From: Leptotrichia sp. oral taxon 498
GTDB lineage: Bacteria; Fusobacteriota; Fusobacteriia; Fusobacteriales; Leptotrichiaceae
Direction: 5' to 3'
Length of the DNA stretch: 64,000 nt
Assembly: GCF_002240055.1 (NCBI RefSeq)
Contig: NZ_CP016753.1
Coordinates: forward strand, 1 to 64,000
The translations under genes and the position numbers were made by a program. This document shows, one piece after another, positions 35,238-45,760 of this stretch. The notes beneath the pieces were generated by a model, which saw only the letters and a list, made by a program, of their open reading frames with translations, searched no databases and was not told the DNA's origin. Every line of letters starts with the position of its first letter. Positions within the stretch are counted from its first letter, which is position 1.

Positions 35238-37685
35238 TTATTCTTCTTTTTCAAAATCTTTTTCATATTGAACTCCGTCATAATCTAATGTTGCTGTGTG
35301 CTTTTTACCATTTTTAGACCATTTTACTGGCACATCTATCGCTTTTTTATGAACATTTATTTTTACAGTCGACGGCAAATTTTCTCCATTTTCCGGAAAA
35401 TAAATGTTGTCCGCTGCACGAGTCAGCATCTCTTTTGTACTCTCAGACGACACTGACTTATTAAAGTTTTTCTCAGCCGTGTCAGTTCCAGCTTTGGCTT
35501 TTGCATTAATTGCAACTTCTTGAGTTTTTCCACCGTAAAATGATTTGTTGACTTTTCCAGTAACTGACATAAGTGCTGAATTCGAAGATTTCCATTTTAT
35601 CGAAACAGGCACTCCATTTGAAGCTGTCATCGCTTTCGGTAAAACTGCTCTTCCATTTTCTTCATTAAAGGATAATTTATTTATAACTTCCTGCACTGCC
35701 GCCACATTTTTAGGATCTGATTTATTTTGCTCAAATCCGCCATTATTCAATTCATATTGCATTTGAATATTTCCATAATTTTCAAGCACTCTATTTCTTA
35801 TGTCATATGTTGCTTCTTTAGAAGAAATTATTGTTTTTCCCTGATAAGTCACAACATTTCCATTTAATCTTATCTTTTTGTCCTTTAAATAAATAATTGC
35901 TTTGTCAGCACTTGTATTAATCGTTTTAAACTGTGGCAATGTACTTACAATTTTAACATTGTTTCTAGCATAACCCTCCTGTTTATTCATATCCATATAC
36001 AAGTAATTTGAAGTCATTTTGGTACTATTTTTAAAGTCAACCATTACTTTGTCTCTTGCAAGAATCAAGTTTCTTAGTGAATCCATTTCATTATACTGTG
36101 AATCAAGCGTAATATCCTTGTAAGTCATATGAACATTTTGTTTAATTTCAGTACGGGTGATACTCATATTATTTCCTTTTTTATGTTTAACAAAATAAAC
36201 TTTTGCAGTATTTCCTCTAAAATGTACAGCTTCCGATTCCACAAGCGGTCTTGGATCATTTGCCAAATCTTTTACATTTCCACGAATTTTCCCAGTTACA
36301 TGTCCATCAAATCTAAATTCTTTTTTCTCAAAACTTCCTTGACCTTTATCCGCTGAAATTCTATCCCCTTGAACACTTGTCATAACCATTTTATTTGCGT
36401 AAATGTCTTTAGAAATTGTATTCATCGTACCATTTTCTCCATGTACCGTAAAATTTTGTTTTCTCACGTTAAAAGGTCCGTTCATCGTCGCGTCTCCAGT
36501 GGCAAAGCTATACACAAGTCCTGTTCCATCCATTTTATAGTCATCATAATTAACTGTATAATAATCGTTTGTTGTCATAGTTCGTGCTTTCAAATTATAA
36601 ACTCCGCTTCTGTAAGTTCCTGTCGTCTTTCGTGGCAAATAATTATAAGTTCCATTTCCATCACCATTTATTATTTGGGCAACTTTGTCATAAAAGACAT
36701 GGTCTCCGGTAATTATCATTGTTTTTCCAGTATAAACGACATGTCCTCTTCCATCAACTTGCTTTTTATCGACAAGATATACTGCACTATCCGCTGTAAC
36801 GACGCTTTCTTTTCCTATATAAACGACATGTCCATTTCCATTAATTTGTTTTTTCTTGATAAAATACACAGCTGTATCTGCTTTAACAACACTTTCTTTT
36901 CCAGTATAAACAACGTTTCCAAAGCCTTCTACTCTTTCGTTCTCGTCGTCTTTCATATAATAATCCGCCTTTTGAGCATCCAATTTGTTTTCAGGATCTT
37001 TATAATGTACATTTCCTTCTGCATTTCCTATTTGGTTAATCTGATCATATCGCATTTTATCCGCAGTCAGCGTTCTTTTAGTCTTTTCTTCTGTATAGAC
37101 AACATGCCCCTCTGCAATACTTACTTTTGTTGGATCGTTATAAGTCATTTTGTCTGTTGTTATTTTCTTTTTATCTTTGTTGTTTATATAACTCACATGT
37201 CCTGTCGCAACTATATCTTGAAAAGTTGTCGTCGTTTCGACTTTATCCGATTCAGAAACGGTTTTATCAACATTGTTTACAAGTTTTGTCCGAACTGGAG
37301 AAATTAACTTATCACCTTGTTTTTTATAATCTGCCCTCTCGGTATAGATTTCCCATTTTTTATCTTTTGTCGCTCCCACAACTTTTCCTTTCAAAATTGC
37401 ATCGTAAGTTTTTGTATTTACTTCCCCTTCTTTTCCAGAAATAAGCATTTTTTTCTTAACCAAATCAATTATAACTTTTTTAAATCTTACAACTTCATCA
37501 CCCTCAGAACCAATTTGTTCATCGGCATAAACTATCACTTCATCTTTTAGTCTATACACAACTTTTTTAGCTTTCATATCTTTTTGCATCTGATCTAATG
37601 GCGCTGGAATTTTTTTAAAAAACACGGTATATATAAAGTATATCAATATTAAAAGCAATACTCCATAAATTATTTTTTTCCACAT
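35238..37685 (-). CDS. LptC/LptA-like (OstA-type) periplasmic LPS transport protein with Ig-like C-terminus
   Basis: 815 residues. A single N-terminal membrane helix (~5-24) anchors a long periplasmic part made of OstA/LptA-type beta-strand repeats ('xADKMxYDxxxxxGxAEGxVxYxD', '..VVYTGKESVVKADTAVYF..'), including near-identical units at ~265-335. A C-terminal part (~690-760) resembles an atrophied bacterial Ig-like domain. This could bridge the LptBFG transporter to the outer membrane as a fused LptC plus LptA array. It is much longer than E. coli LptA (about 185) or LptC (about 190). It lies 9 bp after mutS. Confidence 0.75.
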   Translation of the reverse strand: MWKKIIYGVLLLILIYFIYTVFFKKIPAPLDQMQKDMKAKKVVYRLKDEVIVYADEQIGSEGDEVVRFKKVIIDLVKKKMLISGKEGEVNTKTYDAILKGKVVGATKDKKWEIYTERADYKKQGDKLISPVRTKLVNNVDKTVSESDKVETTTTFQDIVATGHVSYINNKDKKKITTDKMTYNDPTKVSIAEGHVVYTEEKTKRTLTADKMRYDQINQIGNAEGNVHYKDPENKLDAQKADYYMKDDENERVEGFGNVVYTGKESVVKADTAVYFIKKKQINGNGHVVYIGKESVVTADSAVYLVDKKQVDGRGHVVYTGKTMIITGDHVFYDKVAQIINGDGNGTYNYLPRKTTGTYRSGVYNLKARTMTTNDYYTVNYDDYKMDGTGLVYSFATGDATMNGPFNVRKQNFTVHGENGTMNTISKDIYANKMVMTSVQGDRISADKGQGSFEKKEFRFDGHVTGKIRGNVKDLANDPRPLVESEAVHFRGNTAKVYFVKHKKGNNMSITRTEIKQNVHMTYKDITLDSQYNEMDSLRNLILARDKVMVDFKNSTKMTSNYLYMDMNKQEGYARNNVKIVSTLPQFKTINTSADKAIIYLKDKKIRLNGNVVTYQGKTIISSKEATYDIRNRVLENYGNIQMQYELNNGGFEQNKSDPKNVAAVQEVINKLSFNEENGRAVLPKAMTASNGVPVSIKWKSSNSALMSVTGKVNKSFYGGKTQEVAINAKAKAGTDTAEKNFNKSVSSESTKEMLTRAADNIYFPENGENLPSTVKINVHKKAIDVPVKWSKNGKKHTATLDYDGVQYEKDFEKEE

Positions 37686-37694
37686 TTTTTTCTC

Positions 37695-40391
37695 CTAATT
37701 ATCTTTTTTTATTTTTTCTTTCAACTCAAATAGAAATTTCATCGCTTTCATCGGAGTTACATTATTTACATCATAATTTTCAATATCTAAAACAATTTTT
37801 TCTAAATTTTCTTTTTCTCTTTCAATATTTTCTTTTTCTTTTTTTATTTCAAAAATTCTTTTTTCATAAAAATTATTTTTTGTTTCTGAATTATTTTCAA
37901 ATTCCTGTCTTTTTTCACAAATCTCAAGAGCTTCCTCGTTCATAGAAAAAAGTGAGAGCTGTGTCACATCTATCGTCTTTTCTATAAGCTCCTTTTTCTG
38001 CTCTAATCGCTTCAAAAATCTTTTTCCTTCACTCAAAATTTCTCTCGGAAGTCCCGCAAGTCTTGCAACTTCAATTCCATACGACTTATCAGCGCCACCT
38101 TTTACAATATTTCGCAAAAACATAATTTTTCCATCTTTTTCATCGACTTCAATCCGATAATTTTTTATATTTTTAAATTTTGACGCAAGATCAGTAAGTT
38201 CGTGATAATGTGTCGCAAAAACTGTTTTTGCCCCGATTTTATCGTGAATGTAAATCGAAATCGCTGTCGCAATTGAAATTCCATCAAAAGTGGAAGTTCC
38301 TCTCCCAACTTCGTCTAAAATCACAAGGCTATTTTTCGTCGCATTGTTCAAAATATTTGAAACTTCGCTCATTTCCACCATAAACGTACTTTGCCCTGAT
38401 AAAATATCGTCTGATGCGCCAATTCGAGTCAAATATTTGTCAACGATTGAAAGTTTTGTACTTTTTGCTGGAACAAATGAACCAATTTGAGCCATGATTG
38501 AAATTAGTGCAATCTGCTTCATGTAAGTCGACTTTCCCGACATATTAGGCCCTGTCAAAATCACAAAGCTCTCTGTTTCACTCAAAAAAGTATCATTTTC
38601 AACATAATCGTTTCTTCCAATAAGTTTTTCCACAACTGGATGACGCCCACCTTTTATTTCAAAATCATAATCTTCACAAATTTGAGGTCTTACATAATTA
38701 TTTTCAGTTGCAACTACCGCAAAAGATACGACTACATCAAGATAAGAAAGTATTTCCGCAAGACTTGTCAAAATATGTCTTTTTTCTTTAATTTTAGCGC
38801 TAATTTCCTTAAAGAGATGATATTCCAAATCTTCAATTTTAGCTTTTGCATTAATAATCGTGTCTTCATATTTTTTAAGTTCTGGTGTCACAAATCTCTC
38901 TGAATTTGTCAAAGTTTGCTTTCTAATATAACTTTCTGGAACTAAATCTAGATTTGACTTTGTAATTTCGATAAAATAGCCGAATACTTTATTGTACTTT
39001 ATCTTCATATTTTTTATTCCAGTTTTCTCTTTTTCCCGCTTTTCAATTTCCAAAAGAAAATCTTTTCCAGAGTTCATGATATTTCTAATCTCGTCAAGTT
39101 CACGATTAAATCCTCTTTTTATAATATTTCCCTCCCGCACAGAAAACGGCGCATCTTCATTTATGCTCTCTTCAATTATTTGAAAACACTCAAAAAGCTT
39201 TTGCGCATCTATCTCACTAAAAAAATCATATTCTTTTAATAAATTCATAATTTTAAGCGATGATTTTATCGTCTTTTTCAGCGCCACCAAATCTCGTCCA
39301 TTTTCGTTCCCAAAAACGATTTTCCCAACTAACCGCTCCAAATCGTAAACTTCTTCCAATATTTCCCGCAAGTCTTCTCTTAACAAAATATTCTTTAAAA
39401 AACATTCCACATCATTTTGTCTTTTTTCAATTTCTTTTATATCAAGAAGCGGATTATTTATAAATCTTTTTAAAAGCCTTGTCCCCATCGAAGTTTTACA
39501 TTTGTCAAGAACCCACAAAAGTGAGCCATAAACAGTCTTTTCTCTCTGATTTTTCACAAGCTCCAAGTTTTTTTGCGTAATTGAATTAATTTCCGCATAA
39601 TTTGAAACATTTATAAATTCCATTTTTTCAACCGTCAAATCATTTCCAACCTGCATTTCCATCACATAAAAAAGTGCCATTGCAGCAGCATTTATAACAA
39701 CTTTTTTATTTTTTATCCCATAACTTTCAAGCGACACGACTTTAAAATAATCAGTTAAAAACTTTTCACTATCCCTAACTTTTGTAACAAAAGTTACAGT
39801 AGAGCCATTTTTTTGCGTAAAATCATCTATCTTTTCTTTTATAACTCTATAAAATTCTTCCATTATCAAAATCTCTTTAGGCTCAATTTTATTAAGCTCA
39901 TTAAATAATTTTATATAATTTTTATCTTTTTCAATTTCGGCAACTTTAAATTCCCCAGTTGTTATATCAATATATGAAATCCCAACTTTATTATTTTCTT
40001 CCAATATACTCATCAAATAATTATTACTTTTTTCATCCAAAGATTCGATGTCCATAACTGTTCCCGGCGTTATAATGTTGACAACTTCCCGTTTTACAAT
40101 TCCTTTTGCCGTTTTAGGATCTTCCACTTGTTCACAAATCGCAACTTTATAACCTTTTGCAACCATCTTAGAAATATATGAATTTGCCGAGTGAAACGGA
40201 ATTCCAGCTAATGGTACATCCATCCCCTTTTCCCTATTTCTTGAAGTAAGCGTCAGCCCCAGCTCTTTTGAAGCCGTAATTGCATCTTCAAAAAACATCT
40301 CATAAAAATCACCTAGTCTAAAAAACAATATACAGTCACGAAAATTTTCCTTAATTTCTGTATATTGTTTCATCAGCGGTGTCTGTGTCAT
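37695..40391 (-). CDS. mutS: DNA mismatch repair protein MutS
   Basis: 898 residues. The mismatch-binding Phe lies in the N-terminal 'RLGDFYEMFFEDA' (GxFYE-type motif). The connector, lever and clamp domains precede the ATPase with Walker A 'GPNMSGKSTYMKQ', 'DEVGRGTSTFDG' and 'ATHYHELTDL'. The length is normal for MutS1. It has its own promoter (TTGAAA-N17-TATACT) at the end of the upstream Spx-like gene. No mutL is present here; the downstream LptA-like gene is 9 bp away and probably co-transcribed. Confidence 0.97.
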   Translation of the reverse strand: MTQTPLMKQYTEIKENFRDCILFFRLGDFYEMFFEDAITASKELGLTLTSRNREKGMDVPLAGIPFHSANSYISKMVAKGYKVAICEQVEDPKTAKGIVKREVVNIITPGTVMDIESLDEKSNNYLMSILEENNKVGISYIDITTGEFKVAEIEKDKNYIKLFNELNKIEPKEILIMEEFYRVIKEKIDDFTQKNGSTVTFVTKVRDSEKFLTDYFKVVSLESYGIKNKKVVINAAAMALFYVMEMQVGNDLTVEKMEFINVSNYAEINSITQKNLELVKNQREKTVYGSLLWVLDKCKTSMGTRLLKRFINNPLLDIKEIEKRQNDVECFLKNILLREDLREILEEVYDLERLVGKIVFGNENGRDLVALKKTIKSSLKIMNLLKEYDFFSEIDAQKLFECFQIIEESINEDAPFSVREGNIIKRGFNRELDEIRNIMNSGKDFLLEIEKREKEKTGIKNMKIKYNKVFGYFIEITKSNLDLVPESYIRKQTLTNSERFVTPELKKYEDTIINAKAKIEDLEYHLFKEISAKIKEKRHILTSLAEILSYLDVVVSFAVVATENNYVRPQICEDYDFEIKGGRHPVVEKLIGRNDYVENDTFLSETESFVILTGPNMSGKSTYMKQIALISIMAQIGSFVPAKSTKLSIVDKYLTRIGASDDILSGQSTFMVEMSEVSNILNNATKNSLVILDEVGRGTSTFDGISIATAISIYIHDKIGAKTVFATHYHELTDLASKFKNIKNYRIEVDEKDGKIMFLRNIVKGGADKSYGIEVARLAGLPREILSEGKRFLKRLEQKKELIEKTIDVTQLSLFSMNEEALEICEKRQEFENNSETKNNFYEKRIFEIKKEKENIEREKENLEKIVLDIENYDVNNVTPMKAMKFLFELKEKIKKDN

Positions 40392-40431
40392 ATTTATAAA
40401 CCTTCTTTCATTTTTACTGTTTTATTATTAG

Positions 40432-40460
40432 AGTATATCACAGTTTACTTGCTTTTTCAA
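40432..40460 (-). promoter_or_regulatory. mutS promoter
   Basis: Minus strand: TTGAAA, 17-bp spacer, TATACT. The -35 box overlaps the stop region of the Spx/ArsC-like gene, so mutS can be expressed apart from it. Confidence 0.65.
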
Positions 40461-40813
40461 TTTTTAAAAACTTTTTCCCATTCATTTTCCTTAAATCCAA
40501 CCAAGACAAAATCACTTCCGACAACAAGCGGTCTTTTAATAAGCATTCCATTTGAGCAAAGCAATTTTAACTGCTCGTCTTCTGACATATAAGCTAATTT
40601 ATCTTTTAATTTCAATTCTTTATAAACAAGTCCGCTCGTATTAAAAAATTTTTTTAGCGGCAATCCACTTTTTTTGTAAATTTCTTTCATTTCTTCAAAT
40701 ACTGGCGGCTGCTCTTTAATGTCCCTTTTTTCACATTCAACATTATTTTCTTTAAGCCATTTTAATGCTCTTTTACAAGTTGTGCATTTTGGATAATGGT
40801 ATACTTTTATCAT
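40457..40813 (-). CDS. ArsC/Spx-family thioredoxin-fold protein
   Basis: 118 residues from the ATG at 40813 (AGGAGAG upstream; the in-frame GTG at 40822 overlaps it). It has 'YHYPKCTTCKRALKWL' with CxxC, 'FFNTSG..YKEL' and 'LIKRPLVV', the pattern of the ArsC/Spx/MgsR group. In low-GC bacteria such proteins are either stress regulators of RNA polymerase (Spx) or small reductases of the YffB/ArsC kind. The sequence alone does not decide; the KRPL motif is common to both. Confidence 0.88.
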   Translation of the reverse strand: MIKVYHYPKCTTCKRALKWLKENNVECEKRDIKEQPPVFEEMKEIYKKSGLPLKKFFNTSGLVYKELKLKDKLAYMSEDEQLKLLCSNGMLIKRPLVVGSDFVLVGFKENEWEKVFKN

Positions 40814-40956
40814 TTTTTTCACTCTCCTAATTTATTTTTATTTAATTTTTTTATTTTGATTCTTAAAAAATTTAAGTAACAATATTTTTCTTCACTTACC
40901 GCTTTTTAGTAATAAGTCAAGATCCCTTGTTATTTTATTATTAAATAATTTTATTT

Positions 40957-42930
40957 TTATAATTCCATCAAAACTTTTTTTAATTCGTTCATTTTATCTC
41001 TCACTTTAATCGCTTCTTCAAAATTAAGCTCTTCTGATAATTCTTTTATTTTTTTCTCCATTTTTTTCACTTCTTTTTCAATTTCTTTTGTATTTTTATA
41101 ATTTTTAGCAACCTTTTTGACTTCTTCCTCTTTTTCTAATTCATAGTCAACTAACGCCGCATCGATTTTTCTTTTTATTGATTTTGGATTGATTCCATTT
41201 TCTTTATTGTACTGCTCTTGAATTTTTCGCCGTCTTTCCACTTCGGTTATTGCTTCTTTCATGCTGTCAGTCATTCTGTCAGCGTACAAGACTACACTTC
41301 CTTCCACATTTCTTGCCGCTCTTCCCATTGTTTGAATAAGCGATCTTCTTGAACGCAAATATCCTTCTTTATCAGCTTCCAAAATTGCAACAAGTGAAAC
41401 CTCAGGAATATCAAGTCCTTCTCTCAAAAGATTTATTCCAACCAAGACATCAAATTCACCTTTTCTAAGTCCTCTTATTATTTCAGTTCTCTCAATCGTA
41501 TCAATGTCCGAATGCATATATTTTATTTTTATCCCGTAGTCCAAATAATAATCCGTAAGCTCTTCTGCCATTTTTTTTGTAAGCGTTGTAACGAGAACTC
41601 TTTCTTTTTTGGCGACTCTAACCTTGATTTCATCCATCAAATCATCAATTTGATTTTCAGTCGGACGAATGTCTATACTTGGCTCAACAACTCCTGTCGG
41701 ACGAATTAACTGCTCCACGATTTCCCCTTTGGACTGCTCTATCTCATAATCACTTGGAGTTGCTGAAATATACACTGCTTGCGGAACTTTTGCAAAAAAC
41801 TCTTCAAATTTTAGTGGTCTATTGTCATAGGCACTCGGAAGCCTGAATCCATTTTCAATAAGCGAATGTTTTCTTGCTCTATCCCCTTTATACATCCCAT
41901 TTATCTGCGGCACGGAAATGTGCGACTCATCCAAAAATACGACTAAATCATCGGGAAAATAGTCAATCAGCGTATCAGGCTCTTCTCCGGCATTTTTTCC
42001 AGTCAAATATCTCGAATAATTTTCTATTCCTTTACAGTAACCAATCTCTTCAATCATTTCCAAGTCATATTTTGTCCGCTGCTCTATTCTCTGAGCTTCA
42101 ACTAATTTATTTTCAGCTCTGAATTCGTGAACTCTGTCTTCCATTTCCCTTTTTATTTCCAAAAACATCTTTTGGGTGTCTTCTGTTGTCAAATAGTGTG
42201 TTGCCGGCATTATCGTAAGTCTTTTTACCTCTCGAATTTTTTGCCCTGTAAGCGGATGTATCTCAAAAATACTTTCCAAGTCATCCCCAAAAAACTCAAA
42301 TCTGTAAGCGGTGTCTTGATAAGACGGATACAAGTCCAAAATATCCCCTTTCACACGAAATTTAGAACGCTCAAAAGAAATATCGTTTCTTTCGTATCTA
42401 AGCGAAATAAGCCGTTTTATAAGCTCATCTCTCTCAATTCCAGTTTCTACATCAATGGGGATTGATTTTTCTTTATACGCTTCTGGCGACCCCAAACCAT
42501 AAATTGCTGAAACTGATGCGACAATTATGACATCTCTTCGATTCAAAAGTGCTGCGGTTGCCGCATGACGCATTTTATCTATTTCATCGTTAATTGACGA
42601 ATCTTTTTCAATGTATGTATCTGTTGCCATAATATATGCTTCTGGCTGATAATAGTCATAATATGAAACAAAATATTCCACAGCGTTTTCTGGAAAAAAG
42701 TTTTTATATTCGTTGTAAAGCTGCGCCGCTAAAGTTTTGTTAGGTGCCATAATCAACGCTGGCCTATTTATTTTTTCAATGACATTTGCAACTGTAAATG
42801 TCTTTCCAGAGCCCGTTACCCCAAGCAGAATTTGATCTGTAATCCCATTTTCCAAATTTTCCACTATTTTTTCAATCGCTTTTGGCTGATCTCCAGTCGG
42901 ACTAAATTCCGAATGTAGTTTAAAATCCAA
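40957..42930 (-). CDS. uvrB: excinuclease ABC subunit B
   Basis: About 657 residues. Walker A is '[10 protein letters not shown]', and the beta-hairpin region is '[11 protein letters not shown]'. Helicase motifs include 'DESHISVPQ' and '[22 protein letters not shown]'-like '[14 protein letters not shown]'. A C-terminal UVR motif ('[18 protein letters not shown]') binds UvrC. It verifies DNA damage in nucleotide excision repair. AGAGG is best spaced for TTG 42930; GTG 42939 overlaps the site. Confidence 0.96.
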   Translation of the reverse strand: MDFKLHSEFSPTGDQPKAIEKIVENLENGITDQILLGVTGSGKTFTVANVIEKINRPALIMAPNKTLAAQLYNEYKNFFPENAVEYFVSYYDYYQPEAYIMATDTYIEKDSSINDEIDKMRHAATAALLNRRDVIIVASVSAIYGLGSPEAYKEKSIPIDVETGIERDELIKRLISLRYERNDISFERSKFRVKGDILDLYPSYQDTAYRFEFFGDDLESIFEIHPLTGQKIREVKRLTIMPATHYLTTEDTQKMFLEIKREMEDRVHEFRAENKLVEAQRIEQRTKYDLEMIEEIGYCKGIENYSRYLTGKNAGEEPDTLIDYFPDDLVVFLDESHISVPQINGMYKGDRARKHSLIENGFRLPSAYDNRPLKFEEFFAKVPQAVYISATPSDYEIEQSKGEIVEQLIRPTGVVEPSIDIRPTENQIDDLMDEIKVRVAKKERVLVTTLTKKMAEELTDYYLDYGIKIKYMHSDIDTIERTEIIRGLRKGEFDVLVGINLLREGLDIPEVSLVAILEADKEGYLRSRRSLIQTMGRAARNVEGSVVLYADRMTDSMKEAITEVERRRKIQEQYNKENGINPKSIKRKIDAALVDYELEKEEEVKKVAKNYKNTKEIEKEVKKMEKKIKELSEELNFEEAIKVRDKMNELKKVLMEL

Positions 42931-42996
42931 ATTTATCACCTCTTTTTATTTTAAAATACAATTTTAAATTTTCTCAACCTCAAAAAATATCTTTTT

Positions 42997-43749
42997 TTAT
43001 TTTGCTTTTTTAATATAATCTAAATTTTCTTTTAGACTTTTTTGTAATTCCAAGTTATCTGAATAATCGCTTGATTTTTTAATCAATTCCAAGCCTTTTT
43101 CCAACCATTTTTTAGCATTTTCATAATCATCTAGCGCAATGTAATCTTCAGCTAAATTGTTGTACGCCCACAAATTTCCTTTTTTTATAGAAGCTAAATA
43201 CCATTTCATAGCTTCCTTCTGATTTCCTTCATCATCAAAATTCAATCCTAATTGATTTTCTGCAGAACCACCCTCATCAACTTTGACAGCTTTTAAGAAC
43301 CATTCTTTTGCATTCTTATAATCTTCCAAATATGAATACGCAAGCCCCATCCAATAATAATTATCAGGGGCATCTGCTACTTTTGCATATTCTTTATAAT
43401 ATTTTATTGCTTTTTCATAATCTTCCAACTCAATATAAACATATGCCAAATTTGAAACTGCAACTAAACTTCCTTTATCAACCGCTTTTAAATACCACTT
43501 TTCAGCTTCCTTATAATTTTCCTCATTGTCATACAAAGTGCCTAATATATTTAAATACCCAGCATCATCTGGAAACTCATTCAAATATTTTACAATTAAA
43601 CTTTTTTCAGTTTTTGTATCTTTCTTTTCATACGCTTTATTTATTTGATTTTCCAGTTTTTCTTTTTCTGATTTTGTCATTGCCGAAAATCCTTGAACTC
43701 CTAAACCTAAATTTATAGCTATTAACAATAAAATAAAATATTTTTTCAT
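42997..43749 (-). CDS. exported TPR (Sel1-like) protein
   Basis: 250 residues with a signal peptide (KKYFILLLIAINLGLGVQGFSA) and five to six tetratricopeptide units of 34-36 residues ('AEKWYLKAVDKGSLVAVSNLAYVYIELEDYEKAIKYYKEYAK'-type cores; key residues W/Y, A, L, Y). It resembles Sel1/TPR proteins that serve as periplasmic or envelope scaffolds. The neighbour at 43950-44741 is a paralogue. No specific partner can be named. Confidence 0.8.
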   Translation of the reverse strand: MKKYFILLLIAINLGLGVQGFSAMTKSEKEKLENQINKAYEKKDTKTEKSLIVKYLNEFPDDAGYLNILGTLYDNEENYKEAEKWYLKAVDKGSLVAVSNLAYVYIELEDYEKAIKYYKEYAKVADAPDNYYWMGLAYSYLEDYKNAKEWFLKAVKVDEGGSAENQLGLNFDDEGNQKEAMKWYLASIKKGNLWAYNNLAEDYIALDDYENAKKWLEKGLELIKKSSDYSDNLELQKSLKENLDYIKKAK

Positions 43750-43949
43750 ACTAAATGTTTCCTTTCCTGTAATTTAATTTATTCTATAAAATAAATTTTT
43801 ATCTCACATAATATTTTTTATTTTTATAAACGAAATAAAATATTGGGGGATAAATAAAAAATATTAGAATTAAAAATTTATCCCTAAAATTTCTAATTTT
43901 TTTGATTTTAAAATTTTTTCTAATTTTATAAATATCAATCAGAACAAAT

Positions 43950-44741
43950 TTAATTATTTTTAACACTCTTAATCATTTCCTGTATCTCTTTTACCTGCTC
44001 TGTATTTTTTTCTTTTTTCGCTGTTTCAAGAGCTTTTGTCGTCCATTTTAAAGCTTTTTCTTTATCTCCCAGCATCTGATAAAGAAAACCTAAATTTGCT
44101 TGGCCTCCTGAATTTCCTTTACTTGCTGATTTTAAAAACCACTTTTGAGCTTCTTTTTGATTTCCTTCATCGATATAAATCTGCCCCAAAATATTTTCTG
44201 AAAGACCGTCCTCATCATAAATATACGATTTCAAAAGATTTTTTTTAGCTTCTTCAATATTGTCTTCCTTATAATTTAAAATGCCTAAGATATAGTCTTT
44301 TAAGCCTTTCTGATTGTCAAGAATTTCATTAAAATCTTTATCATCAACTTGTTTTAGCCATTTTAACGCATTTTTAGTATCTTCAGCTCCCAAATATATT
44401 AATCCGATTATCAGTTTCACATCCTGTTTTTTCCCATTTTCATCAAAAAATGGATATTTTTTCTGCAATTCCACAGCTTCATTAAACTCTTTTTCAGCTT
44501 CACTATTCCTTTCCATATCAATATAAATCATTCCTAACACTATTTTTAGAAAAACCGATTTCTCAGGATTTTCCAAAATTGATTTTTTTAATATTGATAT
44601 AGCCTTCTCATTATTTCCTCTTTCAAGTTCTTTTGTTACTTCAGCCTCTATCTTATCTAACACCTTCGAATTTGCAGAAAAATTTTGTGCTCCAAAAGTT
44701 AAATTTGATAAAATTATCAAAAGAATTAATATTTTTTTCAT
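43950..44741 (-). CDS. exported TPR protein, paralogue of the next gene
   Basis: 263 residues with a signal peptide (KKILILLIILSNLTFGAQNFSA) and repeated TPR cores such as 'AEKEFNEAVELQ', 'ALKWLKQVDDK', 'AQKWFLKSASKGNSGGQANLGFLYQMLGD'. It shares layout and the 'GxQxFSA' cleavage region with the 42997-43749 protein, which suggests tandem duplication. It is 200 bp upstream of that gene. The 200-bp gap is very AT-rich with no clear element. Confidence 0.8.
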   Translation of the reverse strand: MKKILILLIILSNLTFGAQNFSANSKVLDKIEAEVTKELERGNNEKAISILKKSILENPEKSVFLKIVLGMIYIDMERNSEAEKEFNEAVELQKKYPFFDENGKKQDVKLIIGLIYLGAEDTKNALKWLKQVDDKDFNEILDNQKGLKDYILGILNYKEDNIEEAKKNLLKSYIYDEDGLSENILGQIYIDEGNQKEAQKWFLKSASKGNSGGQANLGFLYQMLGDKEKALKWTTKALETAKKEKNTEQVKEIQEMIKSVKNN

Positions 44742-44805
44742 TTAATAAGTACCTCTTTTACTTTTTTATTTATCTATTTTCTTAATTTAAATATTTTTTA
44801 TTTAC

Positions 44806-44839
44806 CAAAAAAAGCTCACACCAATGCAGTTTGAGCTTT
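44806..44839 (-). terminator. terminator of the shikimate operon
   Basis: AAAGCTCA / TGAGCTTT 8-bp stem with a 13-base loop, followed on the minus strand by a run of seven T. It starts 9 bp after the stop of the HutP-like gene. Confidence 0.85.
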
Positions 44840-44847
44840 CTTTTTTT

Positions 44848-45282
44848 TTATTTTTCATTTTCCAAGACGGAAACTGAACGATGTGCAACCGAAGTTATGA
44901 CTTCGTTAAACTGCAAAATTCCAACGCTCAAAAAAATAGCGACTGACAAATGTTCTCCAGAACGAGCAATTCCTATTTTCCCACCGACGCTAAGTCCGTT
45001 TATAATTGTTTCAATTTGACTCATAGCTTCTCGCATAGCGCCAATAATTGCTCCATCGTGAACATGCACATCCTGTATTAAATTATTCCTTTTTGCCGCA
45101 ATAAGCGCACTTTCAATAAATTTAAACCGTGAATTCGGCATAATTCCACCGACATCGACTGCCGCCGTCTTTATTCCCTTCAATCTATAACTTTTCACAA
45201 GTTCCCGTTCTTCTTCTCGAGATGAGATCGCTAATTTTAGTGCTATTCTACAGATTTCCACACTTTTGTTATTTTCTTCCAT
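44848..45282 (-). CDS. HutP-family putative RNA-binding regulator
   Basis: 144 residues, close to B. subtilis HutP (about 150). The pattern 'ALKLAISSREEER', 'GIKTAAVDVGG', 'ESALIAAKRNNLI', 'GAIIGAMREAMSQI', 'GGKIGIARSGEHLSVAIF' and 'LQFNEVITSVAHRSVS' follows HutP-like proteins of clostridia and fusobacteria. HutP binds mRNA with Mg2+ and L-histidine and prevents termination in the hut operon. Here it is the last gene of a shikimate operon, 18 bp after aroQ, with no hut genes in view. A role in sensing an aromatic or other amino acid is inference. Confidence 0.75.
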   Translation of the reverse strand: MEENNKSVEICRIALKLAISSREEERELVKSYRLKGIKTAAVDVGGIMPNSRFKFIESALIAAKRNNLIQDVHVHDGAIIGAMREAMSQIETIINGLSVGGKIGIARSGEHLSVAIFLSVGILQFNEVITSVAHRSVSVLENEK

Positions 45283-45300
45283 TTTGCAATTCCCGCTTTC

Positions 45301-45741
45301 CTATTTTTCTAACAATAATTTAACAGCTTCGACATACCCGTCTTTGCCTTTCCCATAAATTTGAGCAATACACGCAGGTGCTGTAACCGATATTTTTCTA
45401 AAGTCTTCCCGTTTGTGAATATTACTCAAATGAACTTCAACTGTAGGAATTTGAATTGACTTAATTCCGTCAAAAATCGCATAGCTGTAATGTGTAAACG
45501 CTCCTGGATTTATCACAATTCCATCGATTTTCTCAAAATAAGCCGACTGCAATATGTCAATTATTTTCCCTTCATAATTTGATTGAAAAATTTCAATTTC
45601 TACTTCTTTCGGACTTTTTAAGTTAAATTGTCTTTTTATATATTCACAAACGCTCTCGTAGTCGTCATTTCCATAAATTCCTTTTTCCCTAATTCCTAAA
45701 AAATTTAAATTAGGTCCGTTTATTATCCATATTTTTTTCAT
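45301..45741 (-). CDS. aroQ: 3-dehydroquinate dehydratase, type II
   Basis: 146 residues, the type II length. It has 'INGPNLNFLGIREKGIYG' (active-site loop with Arg and Tyr), 'NPGAFTHYSYAI' and 'EVHLSNIHKREDFR' with the catalytic His. It forms a dodecamer that dehydrates 3-dehydroquinate to 3-dehydroshikimate. It lies 19 bp after aroK in the same operon. Confidence 0.96.
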   Translation of the reverse strand: MKKIWIINGPNLNFLGIREKGIYGNDDYESVCEYIKRQFNLKSPKEVEIEIFQSNYEGKIIDILQSAYFEKIDGIVINPGAFTHYSYAIFDGIKSIQIPTVEVHLSNIHKREDFRKISVTAPACIAQIYGKGKDGYVEAVKLLLEK

Positions 45742-45760
45742 CTAATTTTCCAGCCCTTTT

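Noticed and set aside
36369-37307. 312-codon open frame on the plus strand
   Set aside because: It is fully antisense to the LptA/LptC-like gene, is rich in Cys/Phe/His/Ile as expected for reverse-strand translation, and has no ribosome site.
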